From: Qipengyuania pelagi
GTDB taxonomy: Bacteria > Pseudomonadota > Alphaproteobacteria > Sphingomonadales > Sphingomonadaceae
Length of the DNA stretch: 64,000 nucleotides
Reading direction: 5' to 3'
Assembly: GCF_009827295.1 (NCBI RefSeq)
Contig: NZ_WTYD01000002.1
Location: 186,001-250,000, forward strand
Shown: one piece after another, positions 26,928-35,330 of the stretch
Layout of the letters: each line of letters starts with the position of its first letter
Position numbering within the stretch: the stretch's first letter is position 1
Made by a program: the position numbers and the translations under genes
Notes under the pieces: generated by a model
Database searches by the model: none
What the model was told of the DNA's origin: nothing
What the model saw: only the letters and a program-made list of their open reading frames with translations

Positions 26928-27092
26928 ATGACGAAGGACAGGACCATCGGCGGCGAGGCCCCCACCCGCGAAGAACGGCTCGCCGCGAAGCTGCGCGAAA
27001 ATCTGAGGCGCCGCAAATCGCAGGCCCGCGATATGAGCGCGAACGCGCCGGAATCGGACCCTTCGCTTCCCAAACCGCAGGGTGAGCGCTAA
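26928..27092 (+). CDS. Small basic protein upstream of gpmA
   Basis: A 54-residue, strongly charged protein (EERLAAKLRENLRRRK in the centre), probably a single helix with a flexible tail. The ATG at 26928 has AAAAGG 8 nt upstream; the longer frame starting at 26892 has no such site. It ends 43 bp before gpmA and is probably in the same transcript. Function unknown. Small arginine-rich proteins of this kind are common in alphaproteobacterial genomes. Confidence 0.65.
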   Translation: MTKDRTIGGEAPTREERLAAKLRENLRRRKSQARDMSANAPESDPSLPKPQGER

Positions 27093-27135
27093 CGAGCGGC
27101 GCTCGATCGTCCAAAGCAGCTATCTGGGAAAACCG

Positions 27136-27825
27136 ATGTCCAAACTGATCCTCGTGCGTCACGGCCAGAGCGAGTGGAATCTCGCCAATCGCTTTACCGG
27201 GTGGTGGGATGTCGGCCTGACCGAGAAAGGCGTCACCGAAGCGACGGCGGCGGGCGAATTGCTGGCGCAGAAGAATGTGTTGCCGACCATCGCCTTCACC
27301 TCGCTCCAGACCCGCGCGATCAAGACGCTGAACCTGGCGCTGGAAGCGTGCGACCGCTTGTGGATCCCGGTGACGAAGGACTGGCACCTGAACGAGCGCC
27401 ATTATGGCGGCCTCACCGGGCTCGACAAGCAACAGACCCGCGACAAGCATGGCGACGAGCAGGTGCATATCTGGCGCCGCAGCTTCGACGTACCGCCCCC
27501 GCCGATCGACAAGGGCAGCGAGTTCGATCTGTCGGGCGATCCGCGCTATGCCGGGATCCCGGTGCCCGACACCGAAAGCCTCAAACTGACGATAGAGCGC
27601 GTCCTGCCCTACTGGGAAAGCGTGATCCTGCCGCAATTGTCGGCGGGCGAGACGGTGATTATCTCCGCCCATGGCAACAGTCTGCGCGCGCTGGTGAAGC
27701 ATTTGTCGGGCATTTCGGACGACGAGATCACCGGCCTCGAAATCCCGACCGGCCAGCCGATCGTCTACGAATTCGGCGACGATCTGCGCCCCTCGGGCGA
27801 GCGCTATTATCTGAAGGATGCCTGA
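27136..27825 (+). CDS. gpmA: 2,3-bisphosphoglycerate-dependent phosphoglycerate mutase
   Basis: Glycolytic enzyme of 229 residues interconverting 3- and 2-phosphoglycerate. It has the phosphohistidine motif [10 protein letters not shown] at the N-terminus, [13 protein letters not shown], the proton-donor region [13 protein letters not shown], and the second catalytic His in [20 protein letters not shown]. The start at 27136 gives the canonical [10 protein letters not shown]; upstream codons in frame are outside the family. purE follows within 1 bp, so a shared transcript with purE-purK-folA-ribF is likely. Confidence 0.97.
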   Translation: MSKLILVRHGQSEWNLANRFTGWWDVGLTEKGVTEATAAGELLAQKNVLPTIAFTSLQTRAIKTLNLALEACDRLWIPVTKDWHLNERHYGGLTGLDKQQTRDKHGDEQVHIWRRSFDVPPPPIDKGSEFDLSGDPRYAGIPVPDTESLKLTIERVLPYWESVILPQLSAGETVIISAHGNSLRALVKHLSGISDDEITGLEIPTGQPIVYEFGDDLRPSGERYYLKDA

Positions 27826-27826
27826 G

Positions 27827-28533
<707 letters not shown>

Positions 28534-28537
<4 letters not shown>

Positions 28538-29595
28538 CATTGAAGCCCGGCAGCACAATCGGCATTCTCGGCGGGGGCCAGCTTGGCCGGATGCTCGCGA
28601 TCGAAGGCGCGCGGCTGGGCTATCGCTGCGTGGGATTCGCGCCCGAGGGCGACAATGTCGCCGCGCCCGTGTGCGACGATTTCTTCACCAATGACTGGAG
28701 CGACCGGCCCGCCCTCGCCGCCTTCGCCGCGCAATGCGATGCGATCACGCTGGAATTCGAGAACGTCCCGCTCGCGGTGATGGACGCGCTGCCGAGCGAT
28801 CGCCTGTTTCCGCCCAGGAAGGCCCTGGAGGTCGCGCAGGACCGGCTCGCGGAAAAGCGCTTCGTCGCCGATCTTGGCGGGCGCCCCGCCCCCCATGCCG
28901 CCGTCGATTCGCGGGCTGACCTCGTTGCAGCGATGGAGCAGATCGGCACGCCGGGAATCCTGAAGACACGCGGCGAGGGCTATGACGGCAAGGGCCAGTG
29001 GCGCTTGCGCGATATGCGCGATGCCGATGGCGTCGGCGCGATCTCGCAACCCGCGATCTACGAAGGCTTCGTGACCTTCGAGGCCGAGTTCTCCGTCATC
29101 CTCGTGCGCGGCCAGGATGGCGCGATCCGCTTCTGGGACAGTTCGCGCAATATCCACGAAGACGGTATCCTGAACGCATCTGTCCTGCCCGCTGGCGAGA
29201 TGGTGGAGAGGCAGGTCGAGGAAGCGCGCGCCCTGTCGCGACAGGTGGCAGACGCCCTCAGATATGTGGGCGTGCTGACGCTCGAATTCTTCGCCACCAA
29301 GGACGGCCCCGTCTTCAACGAAATGGCCCCGCGCGTCCACAATTCGGGCCATTGGACGATCGAGGGCGCGGCCACCAGCCAGTTCGCCAATCATATGCGC
29401 GCGGTGGCGGGCCTCCCGCTCGGCGTGACCGATACGATCGCGCCGCAGCTCCGCATGGAGAATCTGATCGGTGCCGAGGCCAATACGGCGCATGAGCTCT
29501 TGGGCGAGCCTGACGTGCACCTGCATCTCTACGGCAAGGCCAAGGCGCGTGACGGGCGCAAGATGGGTCATGTGACCCGGATCACCCGCGCGTGA
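28534..29595 (+). CDS. purK: N5-carboxyaminoimidazole ribonucleotide synthase
   Basis: ATP-grasp enzyme of 353 residues that carboxylates AIR to N5-CAIR, the substrate of PurE. It has the N-terminal [22 protein letters not shown], then the ATP-grasp motifs [45 protein letters not shown] and [17 protein letters not shown]. The start ATG overlaps the purE stop, so the two are coupled as is usual for this pair. The stop in turn overlaps the folA GTG. Confidence 0.97.
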
Positions 29596-30092
29596 GCCAT
29601 CCGCAATTCACGCTGGTCTATGCCCGCGCCGCCAATGGCGCGATCGGGAAGGACGGGGCGCTGCCCTGGCACCTGCCCGCCGATCTCAAGCGCTTCAAGG
29701 CGCTGACGATGGGCAAGCCGATGGTGATGGGGCGCAAGACCTTCGAGAGCCTTCCCGGCCTGTTGCCGGGGCGCCGCCACATCGTCCTGACCCGGCGCGA
29801 GCGCTGGGAGAGCGCGGGCGCGGACGTCGTCCGCTCGGTCGAGGAGGCAGTCGCGCTGCTCGACGGCGAGCCCGCTTCGGTCATCGGCGGCGCGGCGATC
29901 TTCGATGTCTTCCTGCCCCTCGCCACGCGGGCCGAACTGACCGAGATCCACTCCGATTTCGACGGCGACGTGTTCATGCGCCCCCTGCCCGCCGGATGGG
30001 AGATCGTCGCGCGCGAGGATCATGCCGGGGTAGGCGGTGCGCCCGCCTATTCCTTCGTCACCTACGAGTGCCGCGAGGATGCGGCGGCATGA
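29592..30092 (+). CDS. folA: Dihydrofolate reductase
   Basis: NADPH-dependent enzyme of 166 residues that regenerates tetrahydrofolate. It starts with GTG at 29592, overlapping the purK TGA (GTGA). It has the family motifs GAIGKDGALPWHLPADLKRF with the catalytic acidic residue in the following helix, GKPMVMGRKTFESLPG, and VIGGAAIFDVFLPLATRAEL. It overlaps the ribF start (ATGA), which places it inside the purE-purK-folA-ribF operon and couples purine, folate and flavin synthesis. Confidence 0.96.
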   Translation: MSHPQFTLVYARAANGAIGKDGALPWHLPADLKRFKALTMGKPMVMGRKTFESLPGLLPGRRHIVLTRRERWESAGADVVRSVEEAVALLDGEPASVIGGAAIFDVFLPLATRAELTEIHSDFDGDVFMRPLPAGWEIVAREDHAGVGGAPAYSFVTYECREDAAA

Positions 30093-31015
30093 GGTGGCTC
30101 GACCATCGCGAGACGGTGCCCGAATCCCTGCGCGGCGCGATCATCGCGCTCGGCAATTTCGACGGCTTCCATCTCGGCCATCAAGCGGTGGCGAAGGAAG
30201 CGATCGACTGGGCGCGCAGCGAGGGGCGCCCCGCCATCATCGCCACTTTCGATCCCCATCCGGTGCGCTTCTTCCGGCCCGACGTGCCGCCCTTCCGCCT
30301 GACGACTTTGGAGCAGCGGCAGGAACTCTATCTCGCCGCCGGGGCGACCGCGATGCTGGTGTTCCATTTCGACGGCGAGCTGGCGGGTACGAGCGCCGAG
30401 GATTTCATCACGCAGGTCCTCCTCGATAGGCTGGGCGCGCATGGCGTCGTCTCGGGCGAGGATTTCACCTTTGGCCAGGGCGCCAAGGGGAATGTCGCGC
30501 TCCTCCAGGGCTTCGGCGCGGAGCACGGCCTTATGAGCCGCACGGTAGGCGCGGTGATCGACGATGGGCGCGCGATCTCGTCCAGCCGGGTGCGCGAGGC
30601 CCTGCGCGAAGGCGATCCCGAGGAAGCCGCGCGGCTTCTCACCCGCCCCTTCGCCGTGCGCGGCGTGGTCCAGCATGGCGACAAAAGAGGCCGCGAAATC
30701 GGCTATCCGACCGCGAATCTGACGCTGGAGACCTATCTGCGCCCGAAATACGGGATCTACGCCGTGACGGGCCGCATCCTCGCCACGGGGCAGGAGCTGA
30801 AAGGCGCGGCCAATGTCGGAATGCGGCCCCAGTTCGAACCGCCCAAGGAATTGCTCGAACCCTATTTCTTCGATTTTGCGGGCGATCTCTACGGACAGGA
30901 GATCGAGGTGGCGTTCCACCACTTCCTGCGCGGCGAAGCGAAGTTCGATACGCTCGACGAGTTGACCGAACAGATGGCGAGGGATTGCGACGAGGCGCGG
31001 AGGCTGCTCGCGTAG
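30089..31015 (+). CDS. ribF: Bifunctional riboflavin kinase / FAD synthetase
   Basis: Enzyme of 308 residues that makes FMN from riboflavin and then FAD. The N-terminal nucleotidyltransferase domain has ALGNFDGFHLGHQAV, ATFDPHPVRFF, GEDFTFGQGAKGN and ISSSRVREAL. The C-terminal flavokinase domain has GVVQHGDKRGREIGYPTANL (with the PTAN motif), YGIYAV and the C-terminal FLRGEAKF region. The start at 30089 overlaps the folA stop. An intergenic inverted repeat lies downstream before ileS. Confidence 0.97.
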   Translation: MRWLDHRETVPESLRGAIIALGNFDGFHLGHQAVAKEAIDWARSEGRPAIIATFDPHPVRFFRPDVPPFRLTTLEQRQELYLAAGATAMLVFHFDGELAGTSAEDFITQVLLDRLGAHGVVSGEDFTFGQGAKGNVALLQGFGAEHGLMSRTVGAVIDDGRAISSSRVREALREGDPEEAARLLTRPFAVRGVVQHGDKRGREIGYPTANLTLETYLRPKYGIYAVTGRILATGQELKGAANVGMRPQFEPPKELLEPYFFDFAGDLYGQEIEVAFHHFLRGEAKFDTLDELTEQMARDCDEARRLLA

Positions 31016-31021
31016 AGTTCG

Positions 31022-31167
31022 TTTCTCGCAGAGAGCGTGAAGGACATTGGAGACGCAGGGGTGTCGTAATCGCGGCGCAGCCGCGCTTCGTCTTCCGATG
31101 ATCGGCGGAGCCTGCGGCTCAAACCCTTTCTCCGCGTCTCTCTTCCCTCCGCGCTCTCCGCGTGAAA
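31022..31167. repeat. Imperfect long inverted repeat between ribF and ileS
   Basis: The left arm 31022-31060 and the right arm 31130-31167 are imperfect reverse complements: the shared pattern is TTTCxCGCxGAGAGCG followed by a GAGACGC block about ten bases on, with roughly three quarters of positions matching by hand alignment. The 70-bp centre contains smaller GC-rich hairpins such as CGCGGCGCAGCCGCG. The 233-bp intergenic region 31016-31248 otherwise holds only the ileS promoter and leader. It has the look of a dispersed intergenic repeat element, but no second copy is present in this window. Confidence 0.6.
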
Positions 31168-31248
31168 CCGATAGCGCCCACGGCGCCGACCGGCCCAAGC
31201 TTCGAAACCCTTTCCTACACGCCCCTTATGGGTTAGCGGCGCAACCCT

Positions 31249-34224
31249 ATGTCCGAAGCCGATCCCAGCACGCGCGATTACCGCGACACCGTCTTCCTGC
31301 CGAAGACCGATTTTCCCATGAAAGCCGGCCTCCCGCAGAAGGAGCCGGGCATTTTGGCGCGCTGGCAGGACGAGAACCTCTACGACAAGCTGCGCGAGAC
31401 GCGGCGGGGCGCGGAGAAGTTCATCCTCCATGACGGCCCGCCCTACGCCAATGGCGACATGCATATCGGCCACGCGCTGAACCGCATCCTCAAGGACATG
31501 GTGGTGCGCACGCAGGGCATGATGGGCAAGGACGCGCCCTTCGTGCCTGGCTGGGACTGCCACGGCCTGCCCATCGAATGGAAGGTCGAGGAACAATACC
31601 GCAAGAAGAAGCGCGACAAGGACGACGTGCCGCGCGCCGAGTTCCGCCAGGAATGCCGCGACTATGCCGCGAAATGGGTCGAGGTGCAGAAGGGCCAGCT
31701 CGAACGGCTCGGCCTGATGGCCGATTTCGCCCATCCCTATCTGACGATGCAGTTCGAAAGCGAAGCGACCATCGTTGCCGAGCTGATGAAGTTCGTCGAA
31801 GCCGGAAACCTCTATCGCGGCGCGAAGCCGGTGATGTGGAGCCCGGTCGAGAAAACGGCGCTGGCCGAAGCGGAGGTCGAATACGAGGACATCACTTCGA
31901 CCCAGATCGACGTGGCGTTCGAGATCGTGGAATCGCCGGTAGATGAACTGGTCGGCGCGCACGCCGTGATCTGGACGACGACGCCGTGGACGATCCCGGT
32001 GAACCAGGCTTTGGCCTATGGACCGGAGGTTGAATACGTTCTTCTCAAAACGAGCTTCTACGCGCCCGGCATTAGTGCGAGTCCGGGCGAGGGATCGATG
32101 GACTTCCGGTTGCTGATTGCCGAAAGTTTACGTGAACAATTTATCGCTCGCCAAACGGGAGAAGACATTAAAGCCGACATTCGGGAAATATGGCGCGGTA
32201 ACGGCTCCGACCTCGCCGGAACCAAGGTCCGCCACCCGATGCACAAGCTCGGCGGCTTCTATGAGACGCTGCGTCCCATGCTGCCCGGCGATTTCGTTAC
32301 CACCGATAGCGGCACCGGCCTCGTCCACATGGCGCCCGATCATGGCGAGGATGATTTCGACCTGTGCAAGACGGTCGGCATCGAACCCGTCTTCGCGGTC
32401 ATGGATGACGGGCGCTATCGCGATGACTGGCCGTGGCTGGGTGCGGGCGATCTGGATGCGGACGGCAAGGAACGCCGCCGCGCGGTCATCAATCCCAACT
32501 TCAACGCTCCGGACGGGCCGATCTGTTCGGACCTTCGCGACGCGGGCGCGCTGCTGAGCGCGAGCCAGAATTACCCTCACTCCTATCCCCACAGCTGGCG
32601 GTCCAAGGCGAAGGTCATCTATCGCTGCACGCCGCAATGGTTCGTGCCGATGGACCGCCCGCTCGAAGGCGTCGCACCGCGCAAGGTGGACAAGGAGCAG
32701 CGCTGGGAAGGCGAAGGCGGCGCCATGGACCCCGCTGACGAGCACACCAGCCAGCACACGCTGCGCAGCCTCGCGCTGAACGCCATCGGCGACACGCATT
32801 TCGTCCCCGAGCGCGGGCGCAACCGCATCCGCTCCATGGTGGAAGGGCGCCCGGACTGGGTGCTCAGCCGCCAGCGCGCATGGGGCGTGCCGATCACTTT
32901 GTTCGTGCGGCCAGACGGCTCGTATCTCCAGGATCCGGCAGTGAACGCCCGCGTCGTCGCGGCGGTCGCCGAGGAAGGCGTCGACGCCTGGCGCGAGGAG
33001 CGCAAGAACGAGTTCCTTGGTCCCGACCACGATTCCGACGAATACGAGATGGTCTCCGACATTCTCGACGTCTGGTTCGATTCGGGCTGCACCCATGCCT
33101 TCACGCTCGACGGCACCCGCTGGCCCGACCAGCGCTGGCCCGCCGATCTCTATCTCGAAGGGTCGGACCAGCATCGCGGCTGGTTCCAGTCGAGCCTGCT
33201 CGAAAGCTGCGCCACGCGCGGCCGTGCGCCTTATGATGCCGTGCTGACCCATGGGTTCACCATGGCGAGCGACGGGCGCAAGATGTCGAAATCGCTCGGC
33301 AACACGATCGATCCCTTGAAGGTGATGGAGCAATACGGGGCGGACATCATCCGCCTCTGGGCCCTGTCGGTCGATTACACCGAGGATCACCGCATTGGCG
33401 ACGAGATCCTGAAAGGCGTGGGCGACCAATATCGGCGGCTGCGCAACACCTTCCGCTATCTGCTCGGCGCGCTTGCCGGTTACGACGAGAGCGAGGCCGT
33501 CGCGCCCGAACACATGCCGCAGCTCGAACGCTACGTGCTGGCGCGTCTGAAGGAGGTCGACGGCACGTTGCGCGCAGCGGCGAAGGGCTACGATTTCGAC
33601 CGCTATGTCCGCACGCTCGTCGATTTCTGCAACGAGGACCTGTCGGCCTTCTATTTCGACATCCGCAAGGACCGGCTCTATTGCGATGCGCCGGACGGGG
33701 TCGAGCGACGCGCCTATCGCACCGTGCTCGACACGCTGTTCCACGCCCTCGTCCGCTATGCCGCGCCGGTGCTGGTGTTCACATCCGAAGAGGTCTGGGG
33801 CACGCGTTTCCCCGAAAGCGGCTCGATCCATCTCGAAACCTGGCGCGACTTGCCCGACTGGCGTGACGACGATCTGAGCGAGCGCTTCGCGGCGCTGCGC
33901 GCGTTGCGCGAGGATGTGATGGAAGCGATCGAGCCGTTAAGGCGTGAAAAGATCGTCCGTTCCGGCCTCGAAGCCGACGTCACCGTTCCCGCAGACCGCG
34001 TGCCCGAAGGCTTTTCCGACACCGATCTCGCCGAAGCGTTCATCACCGCGTCAGTCACCCGCAGCGATAGCGCCGCCGTGACCGACGTGACTGCCAGCCG
34101 ATCATCCGAGGACAAGTGCGGGCGCTGCTGGCGCCTGCTGCCGAGCGTGGCCGAAGACGGCGCGCTGTGCGATCGCTGCGAGGCGGTCGTCGCCGAGCTT
34201 GATGCCGAAGGAGCATCCTCATGA
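31249..34224 (+). CDS. ileS: Isoleucyl-tRNA synthetase
   Basis: Class I aminoacyl-tRNA synthetase of 991 residues. Catalytic motifs are the HIGH signature in GDMHIGHALNRILKDM and KMSKS in DGRKMSKSLGNTIDP. The editing domain (about 190-400) includes WTTTPWTIPVNQALAYGPEVE and VHMAPDHGEDDFDLC. The C-terminal zinc-binding motif is CGRCWR...CDRCEAV. Length exceeds the roughly 940 residues of the E. coli enzyme, partly because of a segment of about 60 residues after residue 262, whose DNA (32034-32212) is more AT-rich than the rest. It overlaps the lspA start (ATGA), so the pair is coupled, as in many proteobacteria. Confidence 0.97.
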   Translation: MSEADPSTRDYRDTVFLPKTDFPMKAGLPQKEPGILARWQDENLYDKLRETRRGAEKFILHDGPPYANGDMHIGHALNRILKDMVVRTQGMMGKDAPFVPGWDCHGLPIEWKVEEQYRKKKRDKDDVPRAEFRQECRDYAAKWVEVQKGQLERLGLMADFAHPYLTMQFESEATIVAELMKFVEAGNLYRGAKPVMWSPVEKTALAEAEVEYEDITSTQIDVAFEIVESPVDELVGAHAVIWTTTPWTIPVNQALAYGPEVEYVLLKTSFYAPGISASPGEGSMDFRLLIAESLREQFIARQTGEDIKADIREIWRGNGSDLAGTKVRHPMHKLGGFYETLRPMLPGDFVTTDSGTGLVHMAPDHGEDDFDLCKTVGIEPVFAVMDDGRYRDDWPWLGAGDLDADGKERRRAVINPNFNAPDGPICSDLRDAGALLSASQNYPHSYPHSWRSKAKVIYRCTPQWFVPMDRPLEGVAPRKVDKEQRWEGEGGAMDPADEHTSQHTLRSLALNAIGDTHFVPERGRNRIRSMVEGRPDWVLSRQRAWGVPITLFVRPDGSYLQDPAVNARVVAAVAEEGVDAWREERKNEFLGPDHDSDEYEMVSDILDVWFDSGCTHAFTLDGTRWPDQRWPADLYLEGSDQHRGWFQSSLLESCATRGRAPYDAVLTHGFTMASDGRKMSKSLGNTIDPLKVMEQYGADIIRLWALSVDYTEDHRIGDEILKGVGDQYRRLRNTFRYLLGALAGYDESEAVAPEHMPQLERYVLARLKEVDGTLRAAAKGYDFDRYVRTLVDFCNEDLSAFYFDIRKDRLYCDAPDGVERRAYRTVLDTLFHALVRYAAPVLVFTSEEVWGTRFPESGSIHLETWRDLPDWRDDDLSERFAALRALREDVMEAIEPLRREKIVRSGLEADVTVPADRVPEGFSDTDLAEAFITASVTRSDSAAVTDVTASRSSEDKCGRCWRLLPSVAEDGALCDRCEAVVAELDAEGASS

Positions 34225-34781
34225 CGCAGGCCCGCCGCAATCAGGCGATCGGCATCCTGATCGCCTTCGCCATCTTCGCCGTCGATCAGGCGATCAAATA
34301 CTGGGTCAAGGGCCCGCTGATGCTGCGTGAGCGCGGGGTGATCGAGCTGGTACCGTTCTTCGACCTCCGCTGGACTCAGAATTTCGGCGTTTCGCTCGGT
34401 ATGTTCGAGGCGACCAGCCCGGAAATGCGCTGGGCGCTGGTGGCCGTGACGGCGGGGATCGCGCTGGTCGTGACGGTCTGGATGATCCGCGAGGAGAAGT
34501 TCGGCGACATTCTCGGCCTCGCGCTGGTCCTCGGCGGGGCGCTCGGCAACATCAAGGATCGCTACGATTACGGATACGTGATCGACTATGCCGATCTCCA
34601 TTTCGGCGATTTCCGCCCCTTCCTGATCTTTAACGTGGCCGATGCCGCGATCACCATCGGCGTGATGATTATCCTTGCCCGCGCCTTTTTCGTGCGCGAC
34701 ACTGCCGGTCAGATAATGGCCGACAGTGCGACCGCTTCCCATTCCGATACGCACGCTCGCTCAGCGGAGACCAAGCCATGA
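34221..34781 (+). CDS. lspA: Lipoprotein signal peptidase (signal peptidase II)
   Basis: Inner-membrane aspartyl protease of 186 residues that cleaves prolipoprotein signal peptides. It shows four membrane helices and both catalytic Asp regions: GALGNIKDRYDYGYVIDY and FNVADAAITIGV. The first helix has the family's FAVDQAIKYWVK. The C-terminal tail is longer and more polar than usual (about 20 extra residues after the last helix). It is coupled to ileS upstream and overlaps the lipoprotein gene downstream by 4 nt (ATGA). That downstream product is itself an LspA substrate. Confidence 0.97.
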   Translation: MTQARRNQAIGILIAFAIFAVDQAIKYWVKGPLMLRERGVIELVPFFDLRWTQNFGVSLGMFEATSPEMRWALVAVTAGIALVVTVWMIREEKFGDILGLALVLGGALGNIKDRYDYGYVIDYADLHFGDFRPFLIFNVADAAITIGVMIILARAFFVRDTAGQIMADSATASHSDTHARSAETKP

Positions 34782-35191
34782 CCAAGACCCTCACCTTCGC
34801 CCTGCTGGGCGCCTCGGCCACCCTGCTGACCGCCTGTGCCGGCGGCGGCTTCCTCGAACGCGACCGGCCCGACGAATTCGCCGTGCAGCGCCAGGCGCCG
34901 CTGGTCGTCCCGCCCGATTTCAACCTCGTGCCGCCGACTGCGGGTGCCCCGCGCCCCGCCGAAGGCACCGCGCAGGAACAGGCATTGGAAGCGCTGTTCG
35001 GCGGTCCCGCGCCGCGCAGCAGCGTCGAAACCAGCGCGCTCGATCGCGCCGGCGCCGCCGCTCCGGGCATCCGCAGCGCGGTGGGCGATCCCGACACCAA
35101 CACGGTCGCCAAGGGCTCGATCACCCGCGACATCATCTCCGCCCCCGAAGGCGACGGACGCGGGGCTAGTGCGGTTATCCCGGCGGGATAA
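34778..35191 (+). CDS. DUF3035-type outer-membrane lipoprotein (possible BamF-like)
   Basis: Lipoprotein of 137 residues. The signal peptide ends in the lipobox LTAC (about 17-20). The mature protein has the conserved block DRPDEFAVQRQAPLVVPPDF near its N-terminus, typical of DUF3035 proteins, some of which have been linked to the alphaproteobacterial outer-membrane assembly complex as BamF. The rest is Ala/Pro-rich and probably flexible. The position after ileS-lspA, with a 4-nt overlap, is characteristic of this family. The stop codon lies inside a hairpin that may act as a terminator. I am sure of the lipoprotein nature and less sure of the BAM role. Confidence 0.85.
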   Translation: MTKTLTFALLGASATLLTACAGGGFLERDRPDEFAVQRQAPLVVPPDFNLVPPTAGAPRPAEGTAQEQALEALFGGPAPRSSVETSALDRAGAAAPGIRSAVGDPDTNTVAKGSITRDIISAPEGDGRGASAVIPAG

Positions 35192-35200
35192 CCTTTATTG
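35173..35200 (+). terminator. Hairpin overlapping the stop codon of the DUF3035 gene
   Basis: GGTTATCC and GGATAACC form an 8-bp stem with loop CGGCG; the full palindrome is 10 bp each side of one central base (35173-35193). It is followed by TTTATTGTG. The TAA stop (35189-35191) lies in the right arm. It looks like a Rho-independent terminator for ileS-lspA, although the T-run is interrupted. Confidence 0.55.
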
Positions 35201-35321
35201 TGTTTCGCTCGCGCCTCCGCGCGAGCGTCCTCGGTGCTGATCCCGTCGCTCTGCGACGGGGCACCTGCGGGGCGGAGGGAACAGCACCGAGGACGAACCG
35301 GCGGAGGCCGGTTCGAAACAC
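35200..35321. repeat. 122-bp quasi-palindromic element with two side hairpins
   Basis: The outer arms GTGTTTCG (35200-35207) and CGAAACAC (35314-35321) pair exactly. The inner 14-nt arms CGTCCTCGGTGCTG (35226-35239) and CAGCACCGAGGACG (35282-35295) also pair exactly. Between outer and inner arms on each side is a hairpin: CTCGCGC-CTCC-GCGCGAG on the left and AACCGGC-GGAG-GCCGGTT on the right. The two tetraloops, CTCC and GGAG, are complementary to each other. The centre carries a further hairpin, CCCGTCG/CGACGGG (35242-35260). The whole resembles a four-way junction or a mobile palindromic element. No ORF lies inside it. Confidence 0.85.
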
Positions 35322-35330
35322 AAGAAACCT

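Noticed and set aside
32128-33831. 567-codon minus-strand frame inside ileS
   Set aside because: It is complementary to the catalytic region of ileS, including the KMSKS motif. Its protein has no plausible fold or start signal.
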